Shown here piece after piece: positions 12,793-24,422 of a stretch of 64,000 nucleotides of DNA. The position numbers and the translations under genes are program-made. Origin of the DNA: Amoebidium appalachense (taxonomy: Eukaryota > Ichthyosporea); contig CAVNZM010000014.1 in the NCBI GenBank assembly GCA_963693365.1, positions 4,464,001 to 4,528,000 on the forward strand, written 5' to 3'. Numbering within the stretch: position 1 is the first letter of the stretch; every line of letters starts with the position of its first letter. The notes beneath the pieces are model-generated. The model made no database searches. It saw only the letters and a program-made list of their open reading frames with translations, and was not told the origin of the DNA.

Positions 12793-13778
12793 CTGTCGGT
12801 ATGTGCATTTGGCACGCATGTGGGGGGGAAGAGGGGGGAGGAGAGGTGGGGGGAAGGTCAGCAACCACATGACTAGATATTTGAAGGAGGTAACCATTCT
12901 CCCTCCCCCCTCCCCCCTCCCCCTTCCCCCCCCCCCCCCCCCCCCCCGTTCCGCCCCCCTCCTCCCCCCAGGCCCAGGCCCAGGAAAAAGGAAGAAAGAA
13001 AAAGCCCTAGTGCCGTATGTCAGCGTCATCTAAGATTAAAGCACGTAAACCTGCAGCCATGCACAGCACGAGGAGGCGAACAGGACTCACCATTCCAGGT
13101 TTGCGTCTGGTCTGAGAGTTACTCCCGGTGGTGGGGCCGAGCTCATCTCCCTGCAGGCAAAAACACCAACACAAGATCAGTCGGCAGCAGAGTCGACCGA
13201 ACATAACACAGACGATAACACAAAAAGGGGCCACGATGACAGATCTGCCGCAACATCAAGTGGATGAGTAGCAACATAAAACAGAGCCTGCTTGGTGCAC
13301 TTCGTTTGTGTTTACTACCCTTTTTCCTCTCCATACCAGGCACAAGCAGGGTGCAGGGCACAAATAGTCAGTGCACAAGAGTGCACACCACAAGAGGGGA
13401 CATCCCATCTCCCAGTGTCGTGTGTTGTAAAACGCACCTTAAAGACACACTCGCACTGCACCGAAGGCTACACGCGTGAACACAAAGAGGAGAGGCGCAC
13501 ACCCACAAGCACAGACAGAAAAACAGACGGGCACGCATCCACAGACGTAGGCACACCAGATCAACGTCCACAAACACCCTCAAGGGCACAAGCACACAAG
13601 CACACACGCACACAAGCACACACATCACATGCACCGCTACGGCGACCAAAACCCACACAAGAGAAAAGAAAGCCAATAAATAAGAGCAACAACATGTCAC
13701 AGTGTCACGAAACATATAAACCGCTAGCACTCACTTGAGCTCCTTTTGAACCCGCCGTGTAAAAGTTGGGTTGGCCAT
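9140..13778 (-). CDS. UBE2W: Ubiquitin-conjugating enzyme E2 W
   Basis: Eight exons: 13735-13778, 13091-13150, 12612-12640, 11753-11826, 11110-11156, 10412-10520 (or from 10541), 9571-9646, 9140-9153. They give 150 aa with the downstream exon-6 acceptor, or 157 aa with the upstream one; human UBE2W is about 151. The protein starts MANPTFTRRVQKELKEM and ends WWYHDDTV. The E2 fold is complete: PPPGVTL, GTLYAGEKYTLQIKF, YPFEAPEVVFVG, then VHHHIYG where other E2s have HPN (UBE2W is known to lack the canonical HPN), and catalytic Cys in NGHICLNIL (about residue 90). The LSVQSICLSILSMLSS helix and KRPPDND follow. UBE2W monoubiquitinates the alpha-amino terminus of substrates with disordered N-termini. 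The last exon carries only 14 nt. Confidence 0.95.
10521..10541 (-). other. UBE2W: Optional 21-nt segment between two in-frame acceptors of UBE2W
   Basis: Two acceptors (TAATCAG ending at 10542 and TTGGGCAG ending at 10521) keep the same phase. The upstream site inserts seven residues, Ser-Asp-Gly-Ser-Leu-Gly-Ser, just ahead of the catalytic NGHIC. The downstream site gives IYGNGHIC, which matches the family without an insertion and is the preferred model. Confidence 0.6.
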
Positions 13779-14186
13779 GTTTCCTCACCGCGCAGCTGTA
13801 GTCGCCTGGCGACGATCTAGTTCTACACACGGCCAACAACACGGACACGCAAGACCTGGTGGGCACACCCACGTATCGATACAGTTATATCGCAATCATA
13901 CAATTCTTGCTTGCTGCACTAGAGCCACATAAGGTGTGAAAGCTCTGTCCACTTCTTGTCCATAGCACACTCCCCCACGACAGCAACGCGCCAAAAAGCT
14001 GCCAGGTTTCAGTCGGACTCTAACACACTGCCCACCACTAAGTTCTATATATTCTAACTTAACGTATTGTCTCTAACCTCTCTAGCTTTCCTGCACCAGC
14101 AAAAACACAACACTGCCAACTTCAAAAAACGTTTGCGCAGCTGCTTCATCCGATGGATCAGCAAAACACAACTGGGATGACGTCGC

Positions 14187-14194
14187 TGACGTCA
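14187..14194. promoter_or_regulatory. CRE-type octamer TGACGTCA upstream of UBE2W
   Basis: A perfect palindromic ATF/CREB-type site lies about 410 bp upstream of the UBE2W start codon. A second half-matching GATGACGTCGC sits immediately before it. The same octamer recurs at least six more times in the window. Confidence 0.35.
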
Positions 14195-14201
14195 CTATCT
14201 G

Positions 14202-14271
14202 ACTCCTCCCCACACAAAAACGCACACACCAAAAAAAAAGTGAGACAGTGACTCCTCCCCACACAAAAACG

Positions 14272-14284
<13 letters not shown>
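14202..14284. repeat. Tandem duplication in the UBE2W upstream region
   Basis: The segment GACTCCTCCCCACACAAAAA followed by CGCACACACC/A occurs twice, about 50 bp apart, near 14201 and 14250, separated by an A-run and GTGAGACAGT. The copies are nearly identical. Confidence 0.85.
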
Positions 14285-14314
<30 letters not shown>

Positions 14315-14577
14315 CTTGCCGGTCTACAACAATGTGAAATCCAGTGCAATAGCGGTTCCAGCAGGCCTCAACATCTTTTGACCTTAAGTTAGCCATGTGT
14401 ACACATACACCAATTTTTTAGACCACCACAAAGCGGATATTAATCCCAATTGGTACCAGTACCCCCCTTCCCACACACTTGGGCAACAGAAAGCCCGAAA
14501 TGGCCACAGACCATGCACTGGCCCAGTATATGGCGTATGTCTGGGGCACACGTCACACGTCACACGTCACACGTATA

Positions 14578-14645
<68 letters not shown>

Positions 14646-14646
14646 C
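14578..14646. repeat. (CGCA)n tetranucleotide microsatellite
   Basis: About seventeen ACGC/CGCA repeats in a row in the RPN1 3' flank, preceded by three copies of ACACGTC. Confidence 0.95.
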
Positions 14647-14808
14647 GTGCGTGTATGCAGATGCTGATCGTATGCATCAATCACAGTGAAATTGTGTTGA
14701 TATCATGCACACAACCACAACCTTTGGTTCACCAGACACGACAACTTTCCATGTCGAGGTCGGGATCAGAGTCAGACACCGTGGTGCAACTGTTACATAC
14801 AGGCATCA

Positions 14809-14814
14809 TTTATT
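14809..14814 (-). terminator. Candidate poly(A) signal of RPN1
   Basis: AATAAA on the minus strand lies about 70 bp past the RPN1 stop codon, in the usual range for a short 3' UTR. It is a hexamer match only, with no mapped 3' end. Confidence 0.4.
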
Positions 14815-14883
14815 ATACGTGTTTGAGTTATCACCTTGCTGTGTACAGTGTCTATCTAGCCATCAGTTTTGTTGGCTGGCAGC

Positions 14884-15164
14884 CTAATTCGTCTTCTTGG
14901 CGTCCCCGTTCTGGTTGTCCTGTATTGTATGTGTGTGTGTGTGTGTGTTTGCGGAGCAAGGACAGAGGGATATGAAATAGGTGTGTATGTGTCTGCGTGC
15001 GCGTGCATGCGTGCGTGCGTGTGTGTGTGCGCGCGCGCGCGTCTGCGTACATGTGTGCCCGTGTGTGCTTGGTTTGGGGGGGGGGGGGGGGGGGGGGGGT
15101 TATATAATTTAGAGAGTGGGACGGTAAGCGACACCTTATACGTGAAGGCAGCACACCAAAATCG

Positions 15165-15200
<36 letters not shown>

Positions 15201-15446
15201 AAAAAGGAACACCCACACCCACACCCATCCACCCACGCTCCAGCCCCTCTGCCACAAACATCAACACGAAGGCAAAAAAGTGAAAGACATAAGCAATGGA
15301 CGACCCAGCTGCAGCACACAAAACAGTGTCGTTGGCAGTAGCCCATGTATTAATCTGTTCGTGTACACACGTGTGTGCGTTGTGTGCGTACACAGTTACA
15401 CCACGGACACACGCACGCACGCAAACGCACACGCACACGCACACGC

Positions 15447-15537
<91 letters not shown>

Positions 15538-16743
15538 CACGCACACACACACACACGACACACAGACAGACAGACAGACAGACACACGTACCTTGTAGAT
15601 TGCGAGGTCCAGCCTGTTATAGACAATGGCGCCAAGGAAGAACACAAAGTAGAAGCCAATCAGAAGAGCAGGTTCGTGCAGGAATGCGCTGGTCTCAAAG
15701 TCATACGTCACCTGCGCACCGCACATCCACGAGTCAGAAGCCGGCACGTGCACGTTCCCAATACAAAAATGAAGACGGTGTGCAAACCACACAAAGAGTA
15801 TGCATGTTAACCAGAGCCCATCATCGGGGGAAGGGGCCCAAATCATCCGCAATACCCAAGCTTCGACCCTTTTATAGTCACTCTGAGTGCTGTCTCCCTG
15901 CGGCCTCTTCTTCTTCTTCTTCTTTTTTTTTTTTCTGTGTTGCCGCAGGCGACAGTCACTAATATTAGACAATTTTCGATCGTGACGTCACGGCATTTAT
16001 TTATCTAATTTTTGGTTAGTTCAAATATACGAAAACATGTTTAAACTAGTAAACAAACAGTAAACAAAAAACATGATATGTCTGTCCAGGCATTTTAACA
16101 CACTAACCATCATGCTTTTTTTTTTTTTTTTAATTTGAAAATTGTTGAGGCTATCTGGTTAATAAATACAGATTATGTAACAAACCCAGGATCACCGAGC
16201 GATTTGATTCGTGAATACAGCTTCTTAGACCCGCGGGAGACGTCCCGCAGCGTAGTAAGGCCGGGCCCGGCCACTTACGTAAGCCAGCGGGTACATAGCC
16301 TTGGAGACTAACCCTTTCACCTCGAGCTCGAAACACAACTCAAATACTGCTTCACTTGGACATGGGTGGGTCACCCGTCTTGATCAGAGACGAGTAGGGT
16401 TATTTATGCGAACAGGCAACAGGCAAAGGCAGTGGGAAAAGCCGGGGGTTAGAGTTGCAGCAGTAAGCAGAAAAAAAAAAAAGGGGGGGGGGGGAGGGGG
16501 GGGGTTACCTCGAAGTCAGCGCTGTGTTCGCCCAACACGTTCGACTTGGTGACGATGATGGTGGGGCGACCAGCAGTGTCCAGGTATGTCGTCTTAACAC
16601 CCCTAGTCTCATCCTCCACGGGGTACTTGTACTTGAACACAAGGTTGCTGCAGCCCCCCACCCATGCGTCAGTGAACCGTGTACTTTGTAGTCTACCTGT
16701 CACTTTTCTTCTTTCAAAACCTTTTCCTCTGCAATCTCCCCAC

Positions 16744-16835
<92 letters not shown>

Positions 16836-17423
16836 CCGCCGCCGCCGCAAACACCACCAACACCGCCATACACAGGTACAGGCACAGGCACAGGCACACA
16901 GACACAAAGCGAAAGAAGAGAGGAGTCAAACACCACCATCGCCACCGGTTCGTTTACACGAACTGTGAGCAAACAAGAGTTATAAGATAACTGTGTTGAA
17001 TAACATCGCAATACAGAGCAACCAATATGACGAAAAATGAACCCGCAAACTCAACCATGCGGTCGAACGTGTTGGAGTGAGCATCAACTATACTCAAGGG
17101 CCTTAAAACCCAATTTTCTTTTCACTCTTCGTTTTCTTTTTTTTTCTCTGGATGGGGCCACATACGTTGCGCCCTCAGGGACGGAAATCTTGACGGTGAG
17201 GTGGTCGATAACGACGTTGTCCATGACGTCACTCACAAACGGCATCTTGAGTGAGTAGTGCTTGCCTGCACGTGCACCGCGTACGTGTGAGCATGCGCTT
17301 CGCTACTTGCAAAAAGGCGGATAACACTACCGTCTATGCCGGGAAAAGGCCTTGGACTTGTTCAAAATGCATGTCTATGAGTTGTGTGCGTGTGCGTGTG
17401 TGTGTGTGCGTGCGTGCGTGCGC

Positions 17424-17477
<54 letters not shown>

Positions 17478-17667
17478 ATGTGTGCTTTTGTCTTGGGGAG
17501 GAGGAGGAGGCGGAGGGAGGGAGGGGGGAATGGGGGGGGGGGGGGGGGGGGGAGGGGGGCGGGGGGCATGCACACGGGGCACATGTATACAGAGGTACAC
17601 GTCGGTGCATGTCGTGCTCGGTTTTGGATTTTATTTCCTTTCTTGGGAGTTGTGCTAATCCCCAGCT

Positions 17668-17701
<34 letters not shown>

Positions 17702-20413
17702 GAGGGGGGGGGGGAATTGTAAACACAGAGGGCATGCATGTGTTATACAATAAGGTGTGCTGGCAAACAGGGTCAGATGTGCATAGTGGGGCAGCAACTT
17801 ACCGGAGAAGCGCAGGTACTTGTTTGCAGGCAGGGTGTAGTTGAGCATGTAGTCGCTGTTCCACCCCCCAAACAGGGGGAACCGTGGGCGCAGCTGAACC
17901 TCCACACCACGGCCAGTCAGGCGCAGGTTGCTGGAATAAACACAAGAGTGTCGGAAACCACAACATACAAGTCAGAACACACCTTATGCAATTACAAAAC
18001 ATCACATGTAATGGTAGCCGCAAGCACATGCTTTATTCTAATGAACGGTTCCGTCATTATTGCTTGTGCGTGTGCCGTTAATGTGCACAGAAAACTATTT
18101 TTCTTGTGTGTGGCCGAGGCAAGCACATCTGTCGTCATTTACTGTTAAGCTACAAGAACACAGCGCAGGATCGCATGCGCATTTACAAGGGCTCGTGGTG
18201 TGTACGCTCCTACGCGTGCACATTTTTTTCCAACTCACATACAACGGGTGTGGACATGTGTGCTTAGATTATAATGGGTGGTATCCCAGAACCTAAGAAG
18301 TGTATCTGTACACATGCATATATGTCCTAGCGAGCTTTATGACCCCACACGCTCCAACATCAAATCGTACGCCAGAACCGACCAAAACCAAACTGAAGTG
18401 TGCACGTGTTTTTACGCGTGTACCATCACGGGCAGTATTCCATTCCTTTTAAGTGTGTTTGCACACGTGAATACATGTCATTGTAGGGTTTACTGTATAT
18501 CCCGCACAGTCCGACATGCATGGTATGCAACACACGTGCATATATGTCTTAAAAAGGTTTATAGCCCCTCAAATCCCCACATACATTTTACCCCCCACAC
18601 CCAGCCCGTGTGCCTGACCCACCTTGTTGTGACGTTGCCGACATCGTCACGGTAGTCCACATCTGCAGCGCCAACGGGCAGCTTTGTAGTCCAGCCCTTG
18701 ACCATGGCCGGCGCTGCACACCCACATAGTCAGTAAGAACCTCACCTAACGTTACATTGCCCCCTCCCCCCCCTACCGCTCTCCCCAAAGGAAAGGGAAA
18801 AAAAAAAAAGAAAAAAAACCTCCCTCCCCTTCCCCAACCCCCACTACAGAGACAAACACAAGCACACAACCACATACACACCTACATCTAAAAAAGGAAC
18901 CCATACCTTCAACCCGGTCTATAACAGTTGCATATCAACCTTTTGCCGAACCGCATTACAAAGCATCTCCAGGTAGGCAACTCACCAGCACCCTACACAT
19001 GTATGCACACCTATCCCAGCCACATCCACAACCCCCCCCCCCCCCCCCCCCCCCCACCTTCCCCTTCACAACCAAAAAATGACACCCCCCCCCCCCCCCC
19101 CCCCCCCCTCCCCCCACCCACCCACCCACCCCGCCCCTCCGTTCCTCCCATTAGGGACTACATACGGTTGGGGTTCGTCATCAGGTCAATGCGAGAGAAG
19201 TGGCCCTTAAGCTTAGCGCCGTCGTGTCTGACCCGCACAATCTCGTTGACAACAATGCGGGACCAGTGGGACACCACGATCTCACGGATCATCTGTGGAA
19301 GCACAATCCACACAGTCAATCACAAGTACATACATACTCAAACACATACACATAACTAACCTACCACACACACAAACACAGAGAAAGGAAGGTATGATAT
19401 GTCTTTCCGAAAATCAACCTTTCTTAACTCCCCCCCCCCCCCCCCCCCCCAAATACCTAATCCTTACGCTTGAACCCTTTTAGCACGTCAATCCCTTCCT
19501 AAACGTGCCCCCCCTCCCTTCTCCCCGCCCCTCCCCTGCGCGAAACCCCCCCCCCCCCCCCCCCCCCCCCCTCCTCCTCCTCCAAGCACACACCTCGTAG
19601 GTGGTGACATGGGGCACATTATGGCGGTAGTGTGCCTTCAGGTGGCCGGTGCTGTAGGGGGCCTTATTCTCGTATGGGCCCAAGGTGAGCTGCAGAGATT
19701 GAACGTGGCATTAGCACGGGACATGTGCACATCGTCCTGACACACTTCACTAGACACGAACATTGACCATTCCTGCCTGCCACGCCCCCTCCCCCCCCCC
19801 CCCCCCCCCCCCCTTCCCTCCTCGTCCCCATGCCCCTCCCTCCACATTCCCCCTGTGCCTCCCCCCCCCCCCCCAAAAAAAAAAAAAAAAGAAAAGAAAA
19901 CCAAAAACACCCACACTCCATCACAGCCACACATCCAAACACACCCCTCGAAAGACATGCATCATCCCCCCCCCCCCCCCCCCCCCCCCCTAAAAAAACA
20001 AAAAAAAACCTCAAAAAAAAACTCAAAAAAAAAACCAAAAAAAAACACACACACACCCACCCACCCACCCATTCATTTCATACCTCACTGCCCTTGATCT
20101 GGCCTGGGCCAGCATCTGTCTCGTGTGACTCGTACTTCTCGGGGACCTTGAGCACGGTCTTCTGCTTGGTGACGGTGTATGGGCTAAAGTAGTAGTTGTT
20201 GCCCGTGTAGACCATAAACTGGTTGTCCCCCTGTGCAATCTCGCTGGGGTATGCCGTCATGCCGTGCGTCACGACAGTGCGAACCTGCATGCGTGGAAAA
20301 GAAATGTTCAGTGTGTGTGTGTCTGTGTCTGTGCGTGAGTGTGTCGGGGTGTGCACATGACTGCTGTGTGTTTAAGTTTACGTGGGTGTGTTGTGGTAGA
20401 CCCTTTTGTGCAG

Positions 20414-20451
<38 letters not shown>

Positions 20452-20863
20452 CGATGTCTATATGCACGCATTAAATCGTGATATTGGGTATCACCGGAGA
20501 AAATTACAGGCATGCATGCCGCTACACATGTATACATCTACATTATTGCACACATCCGCGCCGTTTCCTCTTTTCCTGCTGAGGTCAGTGTGCTTGCACG
20601 AGCACCTGCTTGTGTGTGCCTTTGCACCCTCCCACCACGTGCAATGCATACTGCGCCACCCACGCCAACATCTTTGGACACGCCCACAACCAGACAGTGA
20701 TAATAGACCACAACCCATGCACACAGTGGATCGTCATACCAGCAATTTGGTTGATGCCCCGGCCTCCAATGGGGTAACCAGCTTGACTGAGTATACTTGT
20801 GAGCCTCTGCAGTGCCATGTGTTAGGGCAATTTCACTGTAATAACTTTAGCAATATAGTATTC

Positions 20864-20894
<31 letters not shown>

Positions 20895-22126
20895 AAAAAA
20901 GGAAAAAAAAAAAAGTCACAAGTGCTGTGTATGTGCTCCAATTAAACCCAGTTCCACCTCAACCGCCCTCAGATACTGCCTCCCTTTCCAAGCACAGGCG
21001 CACAAGTACACCCCACCCCAATCCCATCGTCCATGCATCATCACCCTAGCACACAAACAGAGAGAGCCAACTTGCAGACATTGCCCCTCTTCCCCCCCCC
21101 CCCCTCCCCCCCCCCTTCACTCCTTCAACCCCCTCCGCCAAACACACATGCCCAACAAAACCCATCCTTTCCTGGCCAAAAAAGGCAAAAGAATGCATAC
21201 GCATGCCTCCCTCCCCCCCCCCCCCCCCCCTCAATCCCTCCTTCCTGGAGGCCCACCGTCCTCCCCCCGCCCCCCGCCTTCCTGTCCTCTTCTCTCTAAC
21301 TGCCCTCTGCAACTCCTCTATTGCTGTCATCTACAAATCCTTAAAGCAAGGTATTTCACCACAAGCCCCGTGCCTTAATCGTTCTAGGATGGTTTGGCAG
21401 TGCAACTGGTGGGGTTCTGTACAGTGCAAACACAACCATTCATATATGTGTGCTATGTGTGTTAGACATGGTGTGCAATCGCAAGGTTGACGGGCCCGTG
21501 TGCGTACATACATACTAACCAAAGGCGTGTACCCGAGTGCACAGTATGAGAAAGTGAACGTGTGGTGTACGGTTGCGCGTGTGCGTGAGCGTGTGTTTGT
21601 TTGTGTGTGCACGCCTGTGGGCACTCGTACGCGTAGAGCATGCTGCACCGTGATAGAGTTGAAACGAGCATAAGCGTATGGTCTGTGCAATGTGACCGTG
21701 TCATGTGTTGTTTACCACCTACAATACCATGACGTCAGCAAACCAAGTATGCACGAGGCCCAGCACTTACTCTGGGGCAGCCTTGTCCTCCACGGGGGTG
21801 AGAATGAGTGATGTCTTCTCGTTGACCACTCTCATATACGCATATACTCCCTTGCCCAGGTCTTCAAACGCAAGGTTGACGTGTGTGACCTGCAGCACAG
21901 CCCGTCAGACAGCGCCCAGAGGGGCATCCTTTCACTGGCATTTTCTTGACAGAGGTTCTACACGTATTGATAGAATAAAGCAAACCCTCAGTGTCGTAAA
22001 TGAAAATCCCCTTGTCTCCTTCTATTGTCTTCACGTCGATAATGCCTGTGGGTCTCTCACACCAACCCCCTACCCCTGCGTTTTATCCCTTGTCTCCGAC
22101 CACCTCCCTACCCCTCTCCAACTTCC

Positions 22127-22157
<31 letters not shown>

Positions 22158-22532
22158 ACAGACACACACGCACGCACCCCTCAGCCATACACACGCACGC
22201 ACGCACCCATCAACCATACACACACACACACACCCACACCCACACCCACACCCACCCACACCTACACACACCCACACCCACACACACACACACACACACA
22301 CAAGACACAGACACACACACACAGACACATACACACATGAACAAACACACCCTCCCCACTTCCCCCGTTGCTTTCATGCACGTACCGGCTCCTTGCCCTC
22401 GTTTGTGACGGTGACATCTGACTTTGTTTTGACCAACTGTGAAGTCAAATCTATGTTCCGGTCCACGCTAACCGTCACCTCGCCACACACGGCGGCCGCC
22501 GCCGCCAGAAGCGCGGCCAACCTGCACCACAT
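14884..22532 (-). CDS. RPN1: Ribophorin I, oligosaccharyltransferase subunit 1
   Basis: Twelve exons, all in phase, give 456 aa: 22386-22532, 21771-21889, 20740-20806, 20084-20284, 19594-19689, 19166-19292, 18623-18713, 17803-17930, 17166-17265, 16509-16647, 15592-15711, 14884-14919. The start is ATG at 22532 with a signal peptide ([17 protein letters not shown]). Family landmarks occur in order: [77 protein letters not shown] and [14 protein letters not shown]. One membrane span lies at about 419-436 ([16 protein letters not shown]). The cytosolic tail is only 20 residues and ends KKTN, a dilysine ER-retrieval signal. The protein is the OST subunit that helps present substrates for N-glycosylation in the ER membrane. 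Its length matches yeast Ost1 rather than the longer animal protein, whose cytosolic coiled tail is missing here. It is divergent from MED12. Confidence 0.96.
15430..15556. repeat. (CA)n microsatellite in the last RPN1 intron
   Basis: An almost uninterrupted CA run with a few CG substitutions, followed by (GACA)n. It ends about 35 bp from the donor of RPN1 exon 11, so the sense transcript starts this intron with GTACGTGTGTCTGTCTGTC and then (TG)n. Confidence 0.95.
16233..16272. other. Hairpin plus 14-nt GC palindrome inside an RPN1 intron
   Basis: GCGGGA (16233-16238) pairs with TCCCGC (16243-16248) around a GACG loop. It is followed by the perfect palindrome GGCCGGGCCCGGCC (16259-16272). 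They lie in an island of about 400 bp (15960-16340) free of microsatellites and much richer in A+T to its left. Function is unknown; such structures occur at the ends or centres of mobile elements, but no terminal repeats were seen. Confidence 0.4.
16745..16834. repeat. Poly(C) run of about 90 nt, the longest in the window
   Basis: An uninterrupted C-run ends in (CCG)n, with a (CACAGG)n-like stretch following. It lies in the RPN1 intron between exons 9 and 10, only about 100 bp upstream of the exon-10 acceptor, so the pre-mRNA carries about 90 consecutive G residues. Confidence 0.95.
18305..18580. repeat. Diverged tandem duplication in an RPN1 intron
   Basis: GCATATATGTCCTAGCGAGC followed by TTTATGACCCC (near 18318) recurs as GCATATATGTCTTAAAAAGG followed by TTTATAGCCCC (near 18538), about 220 bp apart. 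The segment between contains TGCACGTGTTTTTACGCGTG. The copies are clearly related but aged. Confidence 0.55.
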
Positions 22533-24406
22533 CCTCAAAAAAAAAAAAAAAATAGCAAGTGGAAAAAAAAGAGGGAAACAACACAATGACCCCTACGGTG
22601 TAAAAGTCCCAACTCTCTCCCCGGCTTCCGGACTTACTCGGCTGCGGCGGCCGTCGCTGGGCACGAAAACTTTTCCAGGTTGAAATTTAGGTATTTGGGG
22701 CATCAACATATATTTACAAAAATGATTACTCCAGGGTCAGGGGGGCGCAATAAAACTTTTTGAGGGTTGCTTGATTGGTGGTTGCTATGCGTTGTTCCAA
22801 AATTCCCGGAATTCCATCAACCGTTCATGTTGAAAAAACAAACAGAGAGTTAGACTGACAACGAAGGGAACTTTGAAGGGATTAATGGCTGAAGCTGAAG
22901 GAACTGAGGACAGTCTAGCGACCCATGTATATTGAGTTACACGTGCCATAACGGGTTACATATGCAATGCAACTGCATGGCTGGGTTCGCCGGCTCAAGC
23001 AGATCTTGAGACAGGTGCTGAGTGTTCAAGCTTGACTTGGCTGGTCTGAAGCCACATCCGTTCGAAAAAGGTGGCCATACTGACGACTACAGAGCCTTTT
23101 ATCTTAGACTTTTTCATCATAAAGGCCAGACGAAAAGATTCTCCCAGGCTTCCCTTTGCCCCATAATATAGTACACAACAAACGCGCTACACGCACAACC
23201 ACACAAATATGGCATGTACATATCATATGCACAGCACACTCAGCCTGCGCAGCCCCCTCCCCCCCTCCCCCCTCCCCCCACCACACCCTACCTCCCCAAC
23301 CCCCTCCCCCGGGGGCCAAGTTAACACACAACACATAGATACAGATACACTTGAGCTCTCACACATCGCTCTCTCAAACTGGAGAGAGCTCTCTCAGACA
23401 TGCCTGCCAAAAGCATCAATAAGTTGCAACGGTTCCTCCATCCCAGTTAGAGTCACTATTGAGTCGAATTTCCTTGAGAGTGCTATCGAGGAAATGCCAT
23501 CTTACATTTGGTCCATCGTTCTTCTTTAGTTTTAAGCCCGAAAGGCCTCTCCCGCCTCCCCCCTCCCCCCCCCTCCCCCCCCCCCGCCCCTTTCCTTCCA
23601 CCTCGATCATCACTGCCACCCCGACTTGCCGTGCAGTGCCCCTAACTTAAGTGTCAAAGCCGGTGCCTTTTCAATAATTGGTTGTTTAGAACATAGTGCG
23701 AAACTTGGCTAAACTCAAGGTGCTTCGCAACCGTACCAATACCTCGGCTAGGAATATTGAAAGCCGCTCGAGATTGTAATCATGATCAGCCCTGGGAGCC
23801 TGCAAGTCAGATATGCACGCTTCTTGACATTTGACACTCTGCATAAACACATTGTTTTTGCCATATATGCTGTGCTTGTTAGTAAACGGCCACAGCCACG
23901 AATTCGTCCGGACCCCTGGGCCCTGGCCTCCCCTCCCAGGTCTACGGTCTACCCCTCGAGCTCCCTCCCTCCCTAGGCAGGCCCCCCCCCCATCTTCCCC
24001 CCTCTCCCCTCCTCTCCCCCCTCTCCCCCCCCCTCCCCTCCAACCCCCCCCCACCACCCCTCCCTCCCCCTCCCCTAAGAGGGTCCTTAGTTTGTTTACT
24101 CAACATTCACATGCGTTTATTACACACCCAGTCTCATTGACACCAGTTCAGTGAGCTGAGCAGTGTGCACCTGCAGTACTCGCCGTGGCGCAACTGCGGA
24201 GTCTACATACCCATCGAAACCGATACCGCACATTCTTTCTATGCTTTGAGGAATCTAAACTGTAAATTCAACAGAAACATCCTGCTCTAAACAAATTTAC
24301 AATCGTTAGATTGCAGTGTGCGATAATCTGAGGCCTGATGTGTGAGCCACCTAGCTGCCGCAGCGAAAGCGCGCGACGCTCTCTCTGTTTCACCGTTGTT
24401 CCCCGC

Positions 24407-24422
24407 TAGCCTACGTAGGCTA
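24407..24422. other. Perfect 16-nt palindrome TAGCCTACGTAGGCTA
   Basis: It lies in the RPN1/MED12 upstream region. About 200 bp downstream (24603-24632) GCTAG/CTAGC words cluster (GCTAGCC, AGCTAGA, TCTAGCTAGC). This could be a palindromic protein-binding site or a remnant of an inverted repeat. Confidence 0.35.

Larger units (their letters stand above)
13779..14883. other. UBE2W promoter region and RPN1 3' flank
   Basis: The right part is the 3' flank of RPN1 and the left part should carry the UBE2W promoter. It holds a TGACGTCA octamer, a near-identical tandem duplication of the ACTCCTCCCCACACAAAAAC segment, a poly(A) run at about 14282-14310 and an ACGC tetranucleotide tract at about 14578-14646. 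I found no additional exon with matching phase. Confidence 0.5.

Noticed and set aside
14740-14790. Alternative last exon of RPN1 (frame with DSDPDLDMES)
   Set aside because: From the exon-11 phase it reads only five residues before a stop. The exon at 14884-14919 fits the phase, comes first and gives a sensible KKTN end.
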